NCBI GenBank assembly: GCA_044225675.1
Contig: JBGAIH010000001.1
Coordinates: 340,467 to 404,466, forward strand
Length of the DNA stretch: 64,000 nt
From: JACMQX01 sp044225675
GTDB taxonomy: Bacteria > Pseudomonadota > Gammaproteobacteria > Burkholderiales > Burkholderiaceae_C
Reading direction: 5' to 3'
Shown here one piece after another: positions 54,416-63,728 of this stretch. Under the pieces are notes generated by a model, which saw nothing but the letters and a program-made list of their open reading frames with translations, did no database searches and was not told where the DNA came from. The first letter of the stretch is position 1, and each line of letters begins with the position of its first letter. The position numbers and the translations under genes were made by a program.

Positions 54416-55669
54416 CTACTGGAACGTCACGCTGTCGGCCACCAGCACGCCATTGACAACCTTCGAGCCGCGTACGTCCACACGCACGCCGTTGCGAAGA
54501 TCGGCAGCGGTGCCCCCGCTGAAAACGACGGTGCCCCCGCTGGCATCGACGGGCTGGCCCTGCACGCGGAAATCCGCTGCCGAAACATAAGCACCCACCG
54601 CGCCAATCAGGTCGAAGGAGGAGGGGCCGCCCGTTCCTGGCACGTACCGGATGCGGATCCGGGAGGCGACGAGCGTTCCCTGCGAGAGGGTGCCGCTGAC
54701 TTCGAGTTTCACGCCATTGCCGATCGAGCCGGCGGGCCCGCCCGTGATCTGAGCGGTGGATCCGTCGACCGGAACGCCGAGCAGGCGGAAGGCGCCGAGC
54801 GATGCATAGTCCGTCACCACGCCTGCCAGGCTCAGCGGCGCGCCGTCTTCTGCGGCCGTCGAATACCAGGGCTGGACGCGCGCGGCCGCCAGCACCCCAG
54901 CGACGGGATCGGCCGTGGCACGCACGCGCACCAGTTGCCCGTTGGCGAGTGTGGCGGCCGACAGGCCGTCGCTGAAGGTGGCGGAAGCGAACTGCACCGT
55001 CAGGCTGCCAAGCACAAAGGTCGAGGAGCCGGGCTGGAGGTTTTCGACCATGCCGGTGGCGATGGGCGCGGCCGCTGCCGGCAGCTTCTGCACCCGCGTG
55101 GCCCGCAGGGCGCCGGGGCCAGCCGGCAGGCCATGCACCTGCAGCATGTCGCCTGGGGCCAGCGAGGCGAAGCCCGCCACGCCTGCGTAGACGGTGGCGT
55201 CGTCGGTCGAGACGCGCGCGCCCATCAGCTCGAAGGTGCCACTGCCGCTGTTGATGGCGGACGCCGTGCCCCGCAAGTCTGCCGCCGACACCACCTGCGT
55301 GGCGGTGCCAGTCGAGAGACTGTCGGCCACGGTGCCGAGCACCCGCGTGGTCATGCCCAGTTGCAGTTCGGCCGCGTCCTCGATGCTGACGCTGGCCGAC
55401 GCAATGTCGTGACGCACGCCATTGACGATGATGCTGCCGAAGCCGTCGATCGATCCGACGAACACCGACGCCAGGCTGATGCCCGTGCCGCCCGAGCCGG
55501 GGCCGCCGCCCCCTCCGGAGCCGCCGCCCGATCCGCCGCCGCCACCGCCTCCACCGCCCGTGCCGCCGCTGCCGACGCCGGCAAACAGGCCACCGGAGCC
55601 GCCGCCGCAGGAGCCGAGCGCAAGGCATGCGCAGGCCAGCAAAAGTGCAGCAAGTCGTCGCTCGATCAT
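54416..55669 (-). CDS. DUF5666 repeat lipoprotein
   Basis: Lipoprotein of 417 aa: signal with lipobox ALGSC (C21), then a low-complexity stretch of about 35 residues that is almost all Gly and Ser, followed by about four DUF5666 beta-barrel-like repeats of 70-80 residues (FVGSIDGFGSIIVNGVRHD is the first; later ones begin with GMVENLQPGSSTFVLG and similar). It overlaps the DUF6502 gene by 4 bases (ATGA). Probably an outer-membrane-anchored periplasmic or surface protein of unknown function. Confidence 0.82.
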   Translation of the reverse strand: MIERRLAALLLACACLALGSCGGGSGGLFAGVGSGGTGGGGGGGGGSGGGSGGGGGPGSGGTGISLASVFVGSIDGFGSIIVNGVRHDIASASVSIEDAAELQLGMTTRVLGTVADSLSTGTATQVVSAADLRGTASAINSGSGTFELMGARVSTDDATVYAGVAGFASLAPGDMLQVHGLPAGPGALRATRVQKLPAAAAPIATGMVENLQPGSSTFVLGSLTVQFASATFSDGLSAATLANGQLVRVRATADPVAGVLAAARVQPWYSTAAEDGAPLSLAGVVTDYASLGAFRLLGVPVDGSTAQITGGPAGSIGNGVKLEVSGTLSQGTLVASRIRIRYVPGTGGPSSFDLIGAVGAYVSAADFRVQGQPVDASGGTVVFSGGTAADLRNGVRVDVRGSKVVNGVLVADSVTFQ

Positions 55670-56490
55670 TCCGGAGTCTCCTGGCTGCCCTTGGGCGGCA
55701 GCGCCTCATCTTCGTAGTAGGTGTAGATGCCGACACGCATCCGGTGCGTGCCTGGCTGCGGCGCGCGCTCGAGGGACGCGGTCATTTCGTCGAACAGCTC
55801 GCGGTGGAGCGTGTCCCAGCGCTCGCGCGCAAGCCGGTCGAGCCGCACGCAGTCCTCGGCCGACAGGCCATCGACGAAGATGGCGCGCTCCAGCATCGGC
55901 GCCCGCTCGCCCAGCGTGTTGGAGACCGCCGCCTGCAGGTGATCGCGGGCGTTGTCGCCGAGGAAGGCCAACAGGGATTGCAGATCCTGCGACGGCACGA
56001 AGGCTTCGGCCGCCAACTCCACGTGCTCATCGGTCTCGATGGCCAGACCCAGGCGGATCAACTCGTCGAGCAAGGCGCGGTGGTGGACGTCGCCCCGGGT
56101 GGACTGCCGCGCCACCGCCTCGAAGCTGGTGCTGCCGCTGTCGGGACGCAGGGACAGGCGGCGCAGCGCCGGGTCGCGCGCGGCCATCTGCAGCCACAGC
56201 GTGAACGCCCGCGACGCGGACGAGGCTTCGGTGTGGGGAAGGGCCTGGTCCACCTGCTGGATGCGCGCGGCGACGTCCTTGCGGTTGATGCCGGTGGAGA
56301 TGGAGATCTGGCTCACGTTGGGTCGTTTGACGCCGCGAGCCTGCCAGATCCGCCGCGCGTCTTCCACCATCAGATTGCGCAGCAGTTCGTCCAGATGCGG
56401 GTACTTCAGACCCATGGCCAATGCCAGCCGCACGAGCGGACGCAGAACGCGAGCGCATGCGGATTGGGCCCAGGACAGCCGGGAATGCAT
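55666..56490 (-). CDS. DUF6502 family protein
   Basis: Cytoplasmic protein of 274 aa. The N-terminal half contains a winged-helix-like region (ARRIWQARGVKRPNVSQISISTGINRKDV), compatible with DNA binding. It is followed by DUF6502-type sequence and a C-terminal YTYYEDE motif. It is coupled by overlap to the DUF5666 lipoprotein gene, a pairing that suggests regulation of, or joint action with, that lipoprotein. No enzyme motif is seen. Confidence 0.75.
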   Translation of the reverse strand: MHSRLSWAQSACARVLRPLVRLALAMGLKYPHLDELLRNLMVEDARRIWQARGVKRPNVSQISISTGINRKDVAARIQQVDQALPHTEASSASRAFTLWLQMAARDPALRRLSLRPDSGSTSFEAVARQSTRGDVHHRALLDELIRLGLAIETDEHVELAAEAFVPSQDLQSLLAFLGDNARDHLQAAVSNTLGERAPMLERAIFVDGLSAEDCVRLDRLARERWDTLHRELFDEMTASLERAPQPGTHRMRVGIYTYYEDEALPPKGSQETPE

Positions 56491-56594
56491 GAAGGGTCAG
56501 TTCCAGGCCGCAGGCGAAGCGGGGCGTGGGGCGTTGGCCATGGCAGAGCCTCGCGATTGTACCGAGGGGGTCGGACGCGGCCTTGCCCCGGCCT

Positions 56595-59594
56595 CTAGCG
56601 GGCGCCCTCCAGGAACCAGTAGCGGCGCGTGCGGGTCGGGGTGACCGAGGGCGTGACCTTGGAGCCTTCGATCGCCGAGCCCTTGCTGTTCGGTGCGCCG
56701 ATGATGAAGGGCACCTGCTTGGACAGCGTCTCGCCCGACTCGGAAGTGTAGGTCACGGTCACGATGCCGGTCACCGCGCTGGGCGCAAGCCCGCCGCCCG
56801 TCAGCGTGCTGCTGGTGGCCGACTTGCAGAACAGCGGCGCCGAGTAGACCTTGGCTTCGCCGAGATTGGCGGTGCACATTCCCGCCGCAGGCGGCGTGGG
56901 CTTGTTGGTGCTGAAATAGGTAATGCCGCCGACGGTCACGGGCGCGTTGATGATTTTCTCGCCGCGCGTGCTCATTTCGATGTAGCAGCCGTTGGTCAGG
57001 TCGTCCGCGCTGCCCGCAGCGCCCAGGCCGGCAGCCGTGATGGGCGTGAAGGTCGCCGGAGTTCCCTTGACCGTGCGGTTGTCGTAGAGCGTGAAGAAGG
57101 CGTCGGCGCTGGTTGTGGCCAGCGGCTTCTCGCGGTCGCCCGATCCCAGCATGATGGCCGCGAAGTTCTTTGACAGCACGACGTCAGGGGCATAGAAGAA
57201 CTTGCGCGTGTTGCCACCGGCCAGCGCTGCGAGCTTGAAGATTCCCCAGTCCGCAACGGCGGAACTGGTGGGCGTCTCCAGGTCGATGCGGTAGAGGTTG
57301 CCGCCCATGTCGACCGCGTAGGCGCGGTCCACCAGTCCGTCAAAGTCCGAGTCCACGAGCGACACGTCGGCGGGCACGGAGCGGTCGGTGCCGAATTGCT
57401 TGAGCAGCGTGCCGGTGATCGCGTCGAGCACCAGGACGGCGTTGCCCATGGTCGTCGTGCCCGGCGTGGCCGCGTCTTCAGCGGCGCTGTCGTAGCCCGC
57501 GCCCATGATGATGACCGGGTTGGCATGGCCCTTGATGCGGGCCACCCGGGGTTCGGACCAGGTCTGCCCCAGGACCGGCAGGTCTGACGGCGTCTTCTTC
57601 CAGAGGAAGCGCGGCGCGCTGGGCGTGGTGACGTCCAGCGCATACAGGAGCCGACCGCCCCGGCGCATGGCCGCGTAGATGTAGACCTTGTCGTTGGTGC
57701 CATTGGCCAGCACCTTCTGGTAGACGCCGATCGGTCCGTCGACGAAGTAGTCGCGGGGCGTCGGCGTGCCCGCGCCGGTGGGGGTGCCGACCACGGTGGT
57801 GGACAGGCGCACCTCAGGCGAGTTCGACCGCAGGCGGGCCAGCTTGCCCAGGTGTTCCTGCGGGATGAAGCTCCACAGTTCATTGCCGGCCGTCGCGCCC
57901 GTCTGGCTGCCGTTGACCGCGCGCAGCCCGCCGTCGTTGGTGCCGTAGAAGACGATGACGCCGGTCGTCCCGCCGTAGTTGATGACCGCCGGCCGCGAGT
58001 GCAGCACGTCGCCGTGCACGCTCGGGCGCACCGTCACGGTCCCGCCCGGGCCGAGTTCGTCGCCCGCATTGTCGGTGCCGCGCACCCAGTTGATCAGGTT
58101 GTCGCGCTCGGTCGCAGAGGCCACGCCGAGCGTCGTGGTGGTGATCGCCGTGGTGGCGGTGATGAACTGTGTCGCCGTTCCGGTGAGGTCGGTGTTGGCC
58201 GCGCAGCTCAGGCAGGTGTAGACGCGGCGGGCCGATTGGTCCGCCGCGTGGACCGTCCGGATGCGCTGGGCGGCGCCGCCCTTTTCCACCACTTCACCGT
58301 CGGGTGCGTCGCTGGTGGAGGGGGGCGTTCCCAGGGGCTGGTTCACCCAGAAGGTGCTGGACGTCGTCCAGAAGGACTGCGCCGAGGGGGACACGAAGCC
58401 GGTTGCGCCGCTGATGGCGGGATTGCCGGTGGCATCTGCAAGCTGGAGCGTGTCGGTGGCGACGTCATAGCTGAATCGGAACTGCTTGAGGTTGCCGCGC
58501 CAGCGCGGATGCGCGTCGCCGTCGGGCCGGAACATGCCCATGAAGACCTGGTTGAGGTAGGTGCCGCGCGCATTCACGCTGACGGGCAGGCTGGCGGAGG
58601 CGAACACGCTGTTGACCGACTGGATCTGGTTGAAGATCTTCGCCAGCGCGTCTGCGATCTGGGCGCCGCCGCCGACCGAGGAGTTGACGTCGAAATACTC
58701 GCCGCCGCTGCGCGCCGCCATGCTCTTGAGCATGGCGGTCCAGCCTGGGCCCTGGCCCGTGGTGATCTTGTCCACGTCGACCGTGTAGGTCGAGATGCCC
58801 AGCGGCGACGCCTTCATGAAGCGCGCCCATTCGTCGGCCACGCCGCTTTGGGAGCCGGACGGCGACAGCGCAATGTCGGGCGGGCGGGTCAGACCGGCTG
58901 CCGCATAGGCGGCGGTCAGCCGGGTCGACGCGGCTTCGGTGTCGGCATTGTTGTCCTGGACGGCGCCATTGCTGATGTAGATGATGTAGTTGCGCTGGCA
59001 GGCGTCCAGCAGTGGCGAGGCGTAGGGCGAACCCGCCTTGGAGCCCAGGGCATTGCCGGGCAGCGCGTAGATGGCCTGCGACGCGGCGGAGCCCGACACG
59101 TTGCCGGCATAGTCGGTCTTGTTCTTGTTGTTGCCCGAGTTGGGCGCCCGGCCCGCGAAGTAATAGTAGGCCTCCGCCATGGTCATGCCGGCCTTGCCAC
59201 CGTTGGATTTGTCGGCCAGCACGTCCAGGCTCGACAGCAACGCCTTGAAGCGGCTCTGATAGTCCGGCTCGATCAGCCGGACGGCCGAACGCACGTAGCC
59301 CCCATCTGCCCCCGAGTTGCCGCCACCGGTTTCCGTGAACATCATGAGGCCGACGCGCACGCGGCTGGCCGGCAGGTTGTTGACGCTGGCGATCAGCGCC
59401 GCCACTTCGTTGGTGAACTTGGTGTTCCAGTTTGCCGTGTTGTCCAGGATGATGAGCACATTGGGCGCGGCATTGGCGCCTCCGAGGCCGGCGTAGATGT
59501 CGATGTCGCTCGTGTACTGGGCCCGTGCCGGTGCGGCCGCAAGGCACGCCAGGAAGCTCAGGCCGCAGAGGATGCGCTGGAAGAACGGACTCAA
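56595..59594 (-). CDS. pilY1: PilY1-like type IV pilus tip adhesin
   Basis: Protein of 999 aa, starting at TTG 59594 with GAGGAG 6 bases upstream; an ATG-like longer frame would cover pilX. A signal peptide (ILCGLSFLACLAAAPARA) is followed by a von Willebrand A-like domain (NVLIILDNTANW, with a degenerate metal site), and then the C-terminal beta-propeller. Its calcium loop is visible as DSDFDGLVD near GGNLYRIDLE. It caps and primes pili and can act in surface sensing and adhesion. It is the last gene of the minor pilin operon. Confidence 0.9.
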   Translation of the reverse strand: MSPFFQRILCGLSFLACLAAAPARAQYTSDIDIYAGLGGANAAPNVLIILDNTANWNTKFTNEVAALIASVNNLPASRVRVGLMMFTETGGGNSGADGGYVRSAVRLIEPDYQSRFKALLSSLDVLADKSNGGKAGMTMAEAYYYFAGRAPNSGNNKNKTDYAGNVSGSAASQAIYALPGNALGSKAGSPYASPLLDACQRNYIIYISNGAVQDNNADTEAASTRLTAAYAAAGLTRPPDIALSPSGSQSGVADEWARFMKASPLGISTYTVDVDKITTGQGPGWTAMLKSMAARSGGEYFDVNSSVGGGAQIADALAKIFNQIQSVNSVFASASLPVSVNARGTYLNQVFMGMFRPDGDAHPRWRGNLKQFRFSYDVATDTLQLADATGNPAISGATGFVSPSAQSFWTTSSTFWVNQPLGTPPSTSDAPDGEVVEKGGAAQRIRTVHAADQSARRVYTCLSCAANTDLTGTATQFITATTAITTTTLGVASATERDNLINWVRGTDNAGDELGPGGTVTVRPSVHGDVLHSRPAVINYGGTTGVIVFYGTNDGGLRAVNGSQTGATAGNELWSFIPQEHLGKLARLRSNSPEVRLSTTVVGTPTGAGTPTPRDYFVDGPIGVYQKVLANGTNDKVYIYAAMRRGGRLLYALDVTTPSAPRFLWKKTPSDLPVLGQTWSEPRVARIKGHANPVIIMGAGYDSAAEDAATPGTTTMGNAVLVLDAITGTLLKQFGTDRSVPADVSLVDSDFDGLVDRAYAVDMGGNLYRIDLETPTSSAVADWGIFKLAALAGGNTRKFFYAPDVVLSKNFAAIMLGSGDREKPLATTSADAFFTLYDNRTVKGTPATFTPITAAGLGAAGSADDLTNGCYIEMSTRGEKIINAPVTVGGITYFSTNKPTPPAAGMCTANLGEAKVYSAPLFCKSATSSTLTGGGLAPSAVTGIVTVTYTSESGETLSKQVPFIIGAPNSKGSAIEGSKVTPSVTPTRTRRYWFLEGAR

Positions 59595-59604
59595 TTGCAA
59601 CTCC

Positions 59605-60183
59605 TCACAGGCACGAGTTGGCCGCGTCGGTCTCGAGAACCCGCACGGCCACTCCCTGGTTGATGGCCACCCGGGTCGAACTCCGGGCGTCGATGACTTC
59701 GGATCGGATGTTCCACTCGCTGTTCGCGCACAGCGAGTTGCCTGCGTCGGAGGCAGCATCGGGACTGTCGAGCCCCGAGTTCTGCACCACCCCCGAGCGC
59801 AGGCAGGCGATGTCGGCAGACAGCGCGGGGTTGAGCTCGCTCGACTTGATGGGCTTGGCCCGGTAGCAGCGCGGCTGGGGTGTCAGGCGCGCGGTGTAGT
59901 CGGCCTGGCCATCGCCGTCGATGTCGACCGCAACGGGCGTGGCGGCCACCGTGGCCGGGTTGCTCGTGAACACGGTGGAGCTGATGGTCTGCTCGATCGC
60001 CTGCTGTGCGGCGGCGATGCTCTCCTGGCGCGCCTGCATGTTGCCGATCACGCGCATGTTGCCGCTGGAGCCATTGAAGGCGTTGATGGCGAACATGCTC
60101 ATCAGAATGAGCAGAATCAGCGTGACCACGAGAGTGATGCCGCGCTCGCGCGGCCGTGCGCGTGCTGGACTCCGCTTTCTCAT
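59605..60183 (-). CDS. pilX: Minor pilin PilX
   Basis: Minor pilin of 192 aa. The prepilin site is G15|I16 (RGITLVVTLILLILM), with Val rather than Glu at mature position 5, as is common for PilX/GspK-type subunits. The N-terminal helix is hydrophobic and the rest is a small globular domain with four cysteines. It overlaps pilW by 4 bases and precedes pilY1 by 10, consistent with a PilX-PilY1 tip complex. Confidence 0.85.
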   Translation of the reverse strand: MRKRSPARARPRERGITLVVTLILLILMSMFAINAFNGSSGNMRVIGNMQARQESIAAAQQAIEQTISSTVFTSNPATVAATPVAVDIDGDGQADYTARLTPQPRCYRAKPIKSSELNPALSADIACLRSGVVQNSGLDSPDAASDAGNSLCANSEWNIRSEVIDARSSTRVAINQGVAVRVLETDAANSCL

Positions 60184-61202
60184 GGGGTCTCCCGGCTTCC
60201 CGAAGGATTGTTCATGCGCACGGTGACGGTGTAGGCCCTGCGCTTGTAGCTGTCGCTGAAGGGGCCGCGGGTGCCGGCCAGTCCCATGGCGTAGGTCCTG
60301 GCGTCCGCGAAGCCCGGCGTACTGTCCGTTGCCCGTGACAGCAGGTACACGCGCACGGCCATGGTGTTGCCCCAGTCGTTGTCGGCGGCGCCGGCCGTGC
60401 CGCTCAGGCCTGTGCGGTAGGTGTCGGGCGTTCCGTCGTCATTGGTGTCGAAGCCGAACTCGAAGGCCACGTCGTCGATGCCCTCGGCCAGCGGCGACAC
60501 CGTCACGCCCGCTGCACCGATCTCAGCGCGCTTGAGCGTCGGGACCGTATCCAGGCCGCATTCGTTGCACGAGGCAACGTAGTAGATCCGCGAAATGTAG
60601 CGGCGGACGTTCGTCAGCCCGGTGCAGTCCAGCTCGCGCAAGGTGAAGTCCGAGGCGGTGGACGACGCGATGAATCGGGTGGCATTGGGGTCGGTGACGC
60701 AGCGGGAGGTCTGGACATAGGCGCCCGACGCGACGGCGCTCGGCGCCACGGCCACCGTGTCCAGCCGGCGCAGGATCAGGGCTGGCGTTCCCGCCTTGTA
60801 GCCCGTCAGGCAGGCGAGGGCGGCCGCTTGCGTGGGCGACAGTCCGCTCACGTAGATCGGCACCGCCGCGCCCGGGTTGTCCCAGCCCAGGTCGGCCAGG
60901 GCGGTGGCGCAGGGCGCCGGGGCGCTGAAGCTCATGCCCGCGGCCGACAGTTCGCCGTAGAAGCCTGCCACCGAGATGTCTTCGGCCAGCAGGTCGATCG
61001 CGTAGCGCCCGTTCTCCATCTGGCGGATGCTGCGTTCGAGGTCCGTCCCCGACTGGCTGCTGTTGGCAAATAGCGTGGCCAGCCCCGTCACGAGCGTGAG
61101 GCCGATGGCGATGGCCACGAGCAGTTCCACCAGCGACATGCCGCGTGCCGCGCGTGTGCTTCCTGGCCGTTCGACCCGTCGAGGGGGTGAGCGGTGCGTC
61201 AT
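60180..61202 (-). CDS. pilW: Minor pilin PilW
   Basis: Minor pilin of 340 aa with prepilin cleavage at G21|M22 (RGMSLVELLVAIAIG), Glu at mature position 5 and a long globular domain containing paired cysteines (VASCNECG). It starts within the pilV stop codon and ends within the pilX start, so the minor pilins are made in coupled amounts for the pilus-priming complex. Confidence 0.87.
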   Translation of the reverse strand: MTHRSPPRRVERPGSTRAARGMSLVELLVAIAIGLTLVTGLATLFANSSQSGTDLERSIRQMENGRYAIDLLAEDISVAGFYGELSAAGMSFSAPAPCATALADLGWDNPGAAVPIYVSGLSPTQAAALACLTGYKAGTPALILRRLDTVAVAPSAVASGAYVQTSRCVTDPNATRFIASSTASDFTLRELDCTGLTNVRRYISRIYYVASCNECGLDTVPTLKRAEIGAAGVTVSPLAEGIDDVAFEFGFDTNDDGTPDTYRTGLSGTAGAADNDWGNTMAVRVYLLSRATDSTPGFADARTYAMGLAGTRGPFSDSYKRRAYTVTVRMNNPSGSRETP

Positions 61203-61726
61203 GCGCCGAGCGTCGCGATCGTCACCACCGTGGTGACGGCGCGGCGCGTGTCCTCGCTCGAGAAGCTGTCCTGCCCGCATGACGTGGCGGGCGCGCCGGT
61301 GCGCTGCAGCCCCTGCCATGCGATGGCGACTGCGTACTGCGTCGCGCTGATCGCCGTGATGCAGCCGCGCGCGCCCGTCATGGCGCCCAGCCTGGCGGTC
61401 CCCTGCGTTTCCGTGGCCCCCTGGATCAACAGGCTCCATTCGCAGAGGTCGCGGCCGGCCGTCGTCGTCGCCGTGGCGCAGTTGCCCGGATCGGTCGTGC
61501 CGACGTTCGCGGCCACGTAGGCCGCCGCTTCCTTGGGATTGAGCGCGATCCGCTGCGCGATGTCGTTCAGCAGGACGAGCGCCTGGGACCGCTGGTAGGC
61601 CTCCACCTGCGACAGCGTCGTCTGCGCCTGCAGGCCCACGAAGCCGAGCAGTCCGAAGGCGATGATCAGCATCGTGATCAGCACCTCGAGCATGGCGGCG
61701 CCGCCTTCGGATCGTCCGGTCTTCAT
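61199..61726 (-). CDS. pilV: Minor pilin PilV
   Basis: Minor pilin of 175 aa. The prepilin peptidase site is G9|A10 with Glu at mature position 5 (GAAMLEVLITMLIIAFGLLG). A pair of cysteines (ATSCGQDS, DLCEW) may form a disulfide. It overlaps fimT and pilW by 4 bases each. Confidence 0.86.
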   Translation of the reverse strand: MKTGRSEGGAAMLEVLITMLIIAFGLLGFVGLQAQTTLSQVEAYQRSQALVLLNDIAQRIALNPKEAAAYVAANVGTTDPGNCATATTTAGRDLCEWSLLIQGATETQGTARLGAMTGARGCITAISATQYAVAIAWQGLQRTGAPATSCGQDSFSSEDTRRAVTTVVTIATLGA

Positions 61727-62199
61727 GAGGGACAGGCCGCGAGGCTGCTTTTGGGCCGGCCCGAGGGATCGAGCGAGATGCATCGGTTGCGTGACGCGCC
61801 GTCGGACAGCTCGAAGCGCACCGGGGTGGTGATGGTGCCCAGCCGACCGTTGAGGTCGAAGGTGACCGTCCCGGGCGCGGTGGTGAACAGCACGCCATTG
61901 CCGGCGGCGCTTCGGCTCGTGACGACCGTGCCGCTGGCGGGGGCCCGCACGGACCAGCCGGATTGCCATCCGCCGGCGTCCGGTGCGACGGTGATGTTTT
62001 CCCCACGCTTGACGGCCTCGCTGCGCGCCAGCACGAGATCGCTCGTCATGTCGTAGGCGACGGAGCGCATGCGCTGGGCCACCATCAGGTCGCGGAACGA
62101 AGGTATCGCCAGCCCCAGCGTGATCGCCAGGATCGTCACGGTGATGAGCAGTTCGACCAGCGTGAAGCCGGCTTGAATGCGTGGGAGGGGGCGCCGCAT
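61723..62199 (-). CDS. fimT: FimT/GspH-type minor pilin
   Basis: Minor pilin of 158 aa with the standard N-terminus AGFTLVELLITVTILAI (cleavage G11|F12), a GspH-like globular domain (LVLARSEAVKRGENITVAPD) and a C-terminal cysteine pair. FimT-type pilins in other bacteria bind DNA during uptake; whether this one does is unknown. It lies 6 bases after pilE. Confidence 0.86.
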   Translation of the reverse strand: MRRPLPRIQAGFTLVELLITVTILAITLGLAIPSFRDLMVAQRMRSVAYDMTSDLVLARSEAVKRGENITVAPDAGGWQSGWSVRAPASGTVVTSRSAAGNGVLFTTAPGTVTFDLNGRLGTITTPVRFELSDGASRNRCISLDPSGRPKSSLAACPS

Positions 62200-62205
62200 G
62201 GAACG

Positions 62206-62592
62206 TTACCAGCAGTTGGACGGCGACTTCACGCCCGTTTCGTTGACCGCCAGCGTTCCGCATGAATCCGCGAGCTGGCCGCCCAGGGGCATGGCCTGCG
62301 CAGAGAAGGTCGGAATGGTGGCTGAGCCGATGGTCAGCGTGATGGTGTAACTCTGCCCGAGGCTCGGCGGCAGCGTCACGTTCAGCCCGGTGATGGTGGA
62401 TGCATAGCTTCGGGTGTCCAGCAGCATCTGTTGCTGGCGTGACGCGATGTTCATCAATGCGGCCTGAGCTTCGGCACGCCGGGACTTGCGCACGTGCGTG
62501 AGGTAGGACGGATAGGCCACTGCGGCAAGGATTGCAATGATGGCAACCGTCACCATGACCTCGATCAGCGTGAAGCCCACCATCTTGCGCAT
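62206..62592 (-). CDS. pilE: PilE-type pilin
   Basis: Pilin of 128 aa, first gene of the operon. MRKMVGFTLIEVMVTVAII gives cleavage at G6|F7 and Glu at mature position 5. The mature domain is short, with a disulfide loop between the two cysteines near the C-terminus (DSCGTLAV, SNCW). In this operon order it is usually a minor pilin rather than the main subunit PilA. Confidence 0.87.
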   Translation of the reverse strand: MRKMVGFTLIEVMVTVAIIAILAAVAYPSYLTHVRKSRRAEAQAALMNIASRQQQMLLDTRSYASTITGLNVTLPPSLGQSYTITLTIGSATIPTFSAQAMPLGGQLADSCGTLAVNETGVKSPSNCW

Positions 62593-62900
62593 GCGTACCC
62601 CCGAACTGCAGAAGGGAAAACCGATGCAGCGAAGTCTAACCTTGTGAATGGGAAAAAGTCACATATGTTTCAAATGGACGGTCGTTTGCAGACGATGAGC
62701 GGTCGACGCGTTAGAGAAAGTAATTCTTTCGAAATAGCTCAAGCATTGCTCCGCGGCGTCTTGAGGCGGCTGCAACTGGCGCGGTCGGGCGTTCTGAAAG
62801 CCGCGCGTTGTCATTCGCAGGGCCGCTTCGAGGGCCATGCCGACAGGGCGGTGGCCGAGGTTCAGCGCCGCCTGTCCCGCGCGCAGGCGGGCTGCATCCG
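62593..62900. other. 308-base intergenic region upstream of pilE
   Basis: Contains the pilE promoter region on the - strand; bases 62640-62740 are distinctly AT-richer than the surroundings. No confident -24/-12 or -35/-10 pair was recognised. The part nearest the IclR gene is GC-rich and shows no terminator with a U-run. No gene is supported. Confidence 0.5.
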
Positions 62901-63716
62901 TCAGTCCGCCGGCCGGGCCGGCCAGTCGCCGGTCAGTCCCAGGTTGCGTGAGATGTCCTCGGCCGTGCCTCGCACTGCGCGCTGGATGGCCGCCAGCTGA
63001 GGCGCCATGCGCACGGCGGGGCCGCCAGCGCTCACCGCTGCCACCACGCGGCCGGTGCCGTCGAAGATCGGCGCGGCCACCGACAGCACGCCACTCACGG
63101 TGCCGCTGTCGGAGGTGCTCACATGCTCGCGACGCACGGCCGCGAGCGCGGCGAGCAGGGTCTTGCGCGAGCTGACGGTCTTGTCGGTGAAGCGCTCGAA
63201 GCGGATGCGCTCCAGGATCGCGCGCAGCTCGCCCTCGGGCAGGTAGGCCAGCATGGCGTGGCCGGTGCCGGTGGCGTGCGAGGGCTTGAGCGACTCGCGC
63301 TCGACGGCAAAGCGCAGGCCGCTGCCGGACTCGATGACGGCGACGTAGCGGCAGTTCATGCCGTCGGCCGACAGCACGGCAATCAGACCGGTCTCGCCCG
63401 TGCGGCGGCACAGGCTCTCCAGCGCTTCGCTCGCGCTGTCCGGAAAGCCGCGCGAGGCGCTGGCGACCATGGCCGACCCCAGGGCGACGGCGGGCGGCCC
63501 CAGACGGTACAGCCCCGCAGCCGACTGCAGGTAGCCCGCCGACTGCAGCGTCTTGAGCATGGTGAACAGCGTCGTCTTGGGCAGGCCGAGCGCTTCGCAC
63601 AGCTGCGCCAGCGTGCGGCCCTGCGGGTGCTCGGCCAGATGGCCCAGTACCTGGAGCACGCGCAGGATGGCGCGCGGCCCGGCACCCGAGGTGTCGAGGG
63701 CCTGCAGGTCAAACAT
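62901..63716 (-). CDS. IclR-family transcriptional regulator
   Basis: Second IclR-type regulator of the window, 271 aa. It has an N-terminal winged HTH (VLGHLAEHPQGRTLAQLCEALGLPKTT) and an effector domain ending in LSVAAPIFDGTG and SRNLGLTGDW. It is read in the same direction as the partial gene 12 bases upstream, so the two are probably co-transcribed. It is only distantly similar to the regulator at 12389. Confidence 0.87.
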   Translation of the reverse strand: MFDLQALDTSGAGPRAILRVLQVLGHLAEHPQGRTLAQLCEALGLPKTTLFTMLKTLQSAGYLQSAAGLYRLGPPAVALGSAMVASASRGFPDSASEALESLCRRTGETGLIAVLSADGMNCRYVAVIESGSGLRFAVERESLKPSHATGTGHAMLAYLPEGELRAILERIRFERFTDKTVSSRKTLLAALAAVRREHVSTSDSGTVSGVLSVAAPIFDGTGRVVAAVSAGGPAVRMAPQLAAIQRAVRGTAEDISRNLGLTGDWPARPAD

Positions 63717-63728
63717 GGAATGGCTCCT

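Noticed and set aside
62659..63600. 313-codon - strand frame overlapping the second IclR gene
   Set aside because: Same strand, different frame; the IclR frame carries all recognisable domains.
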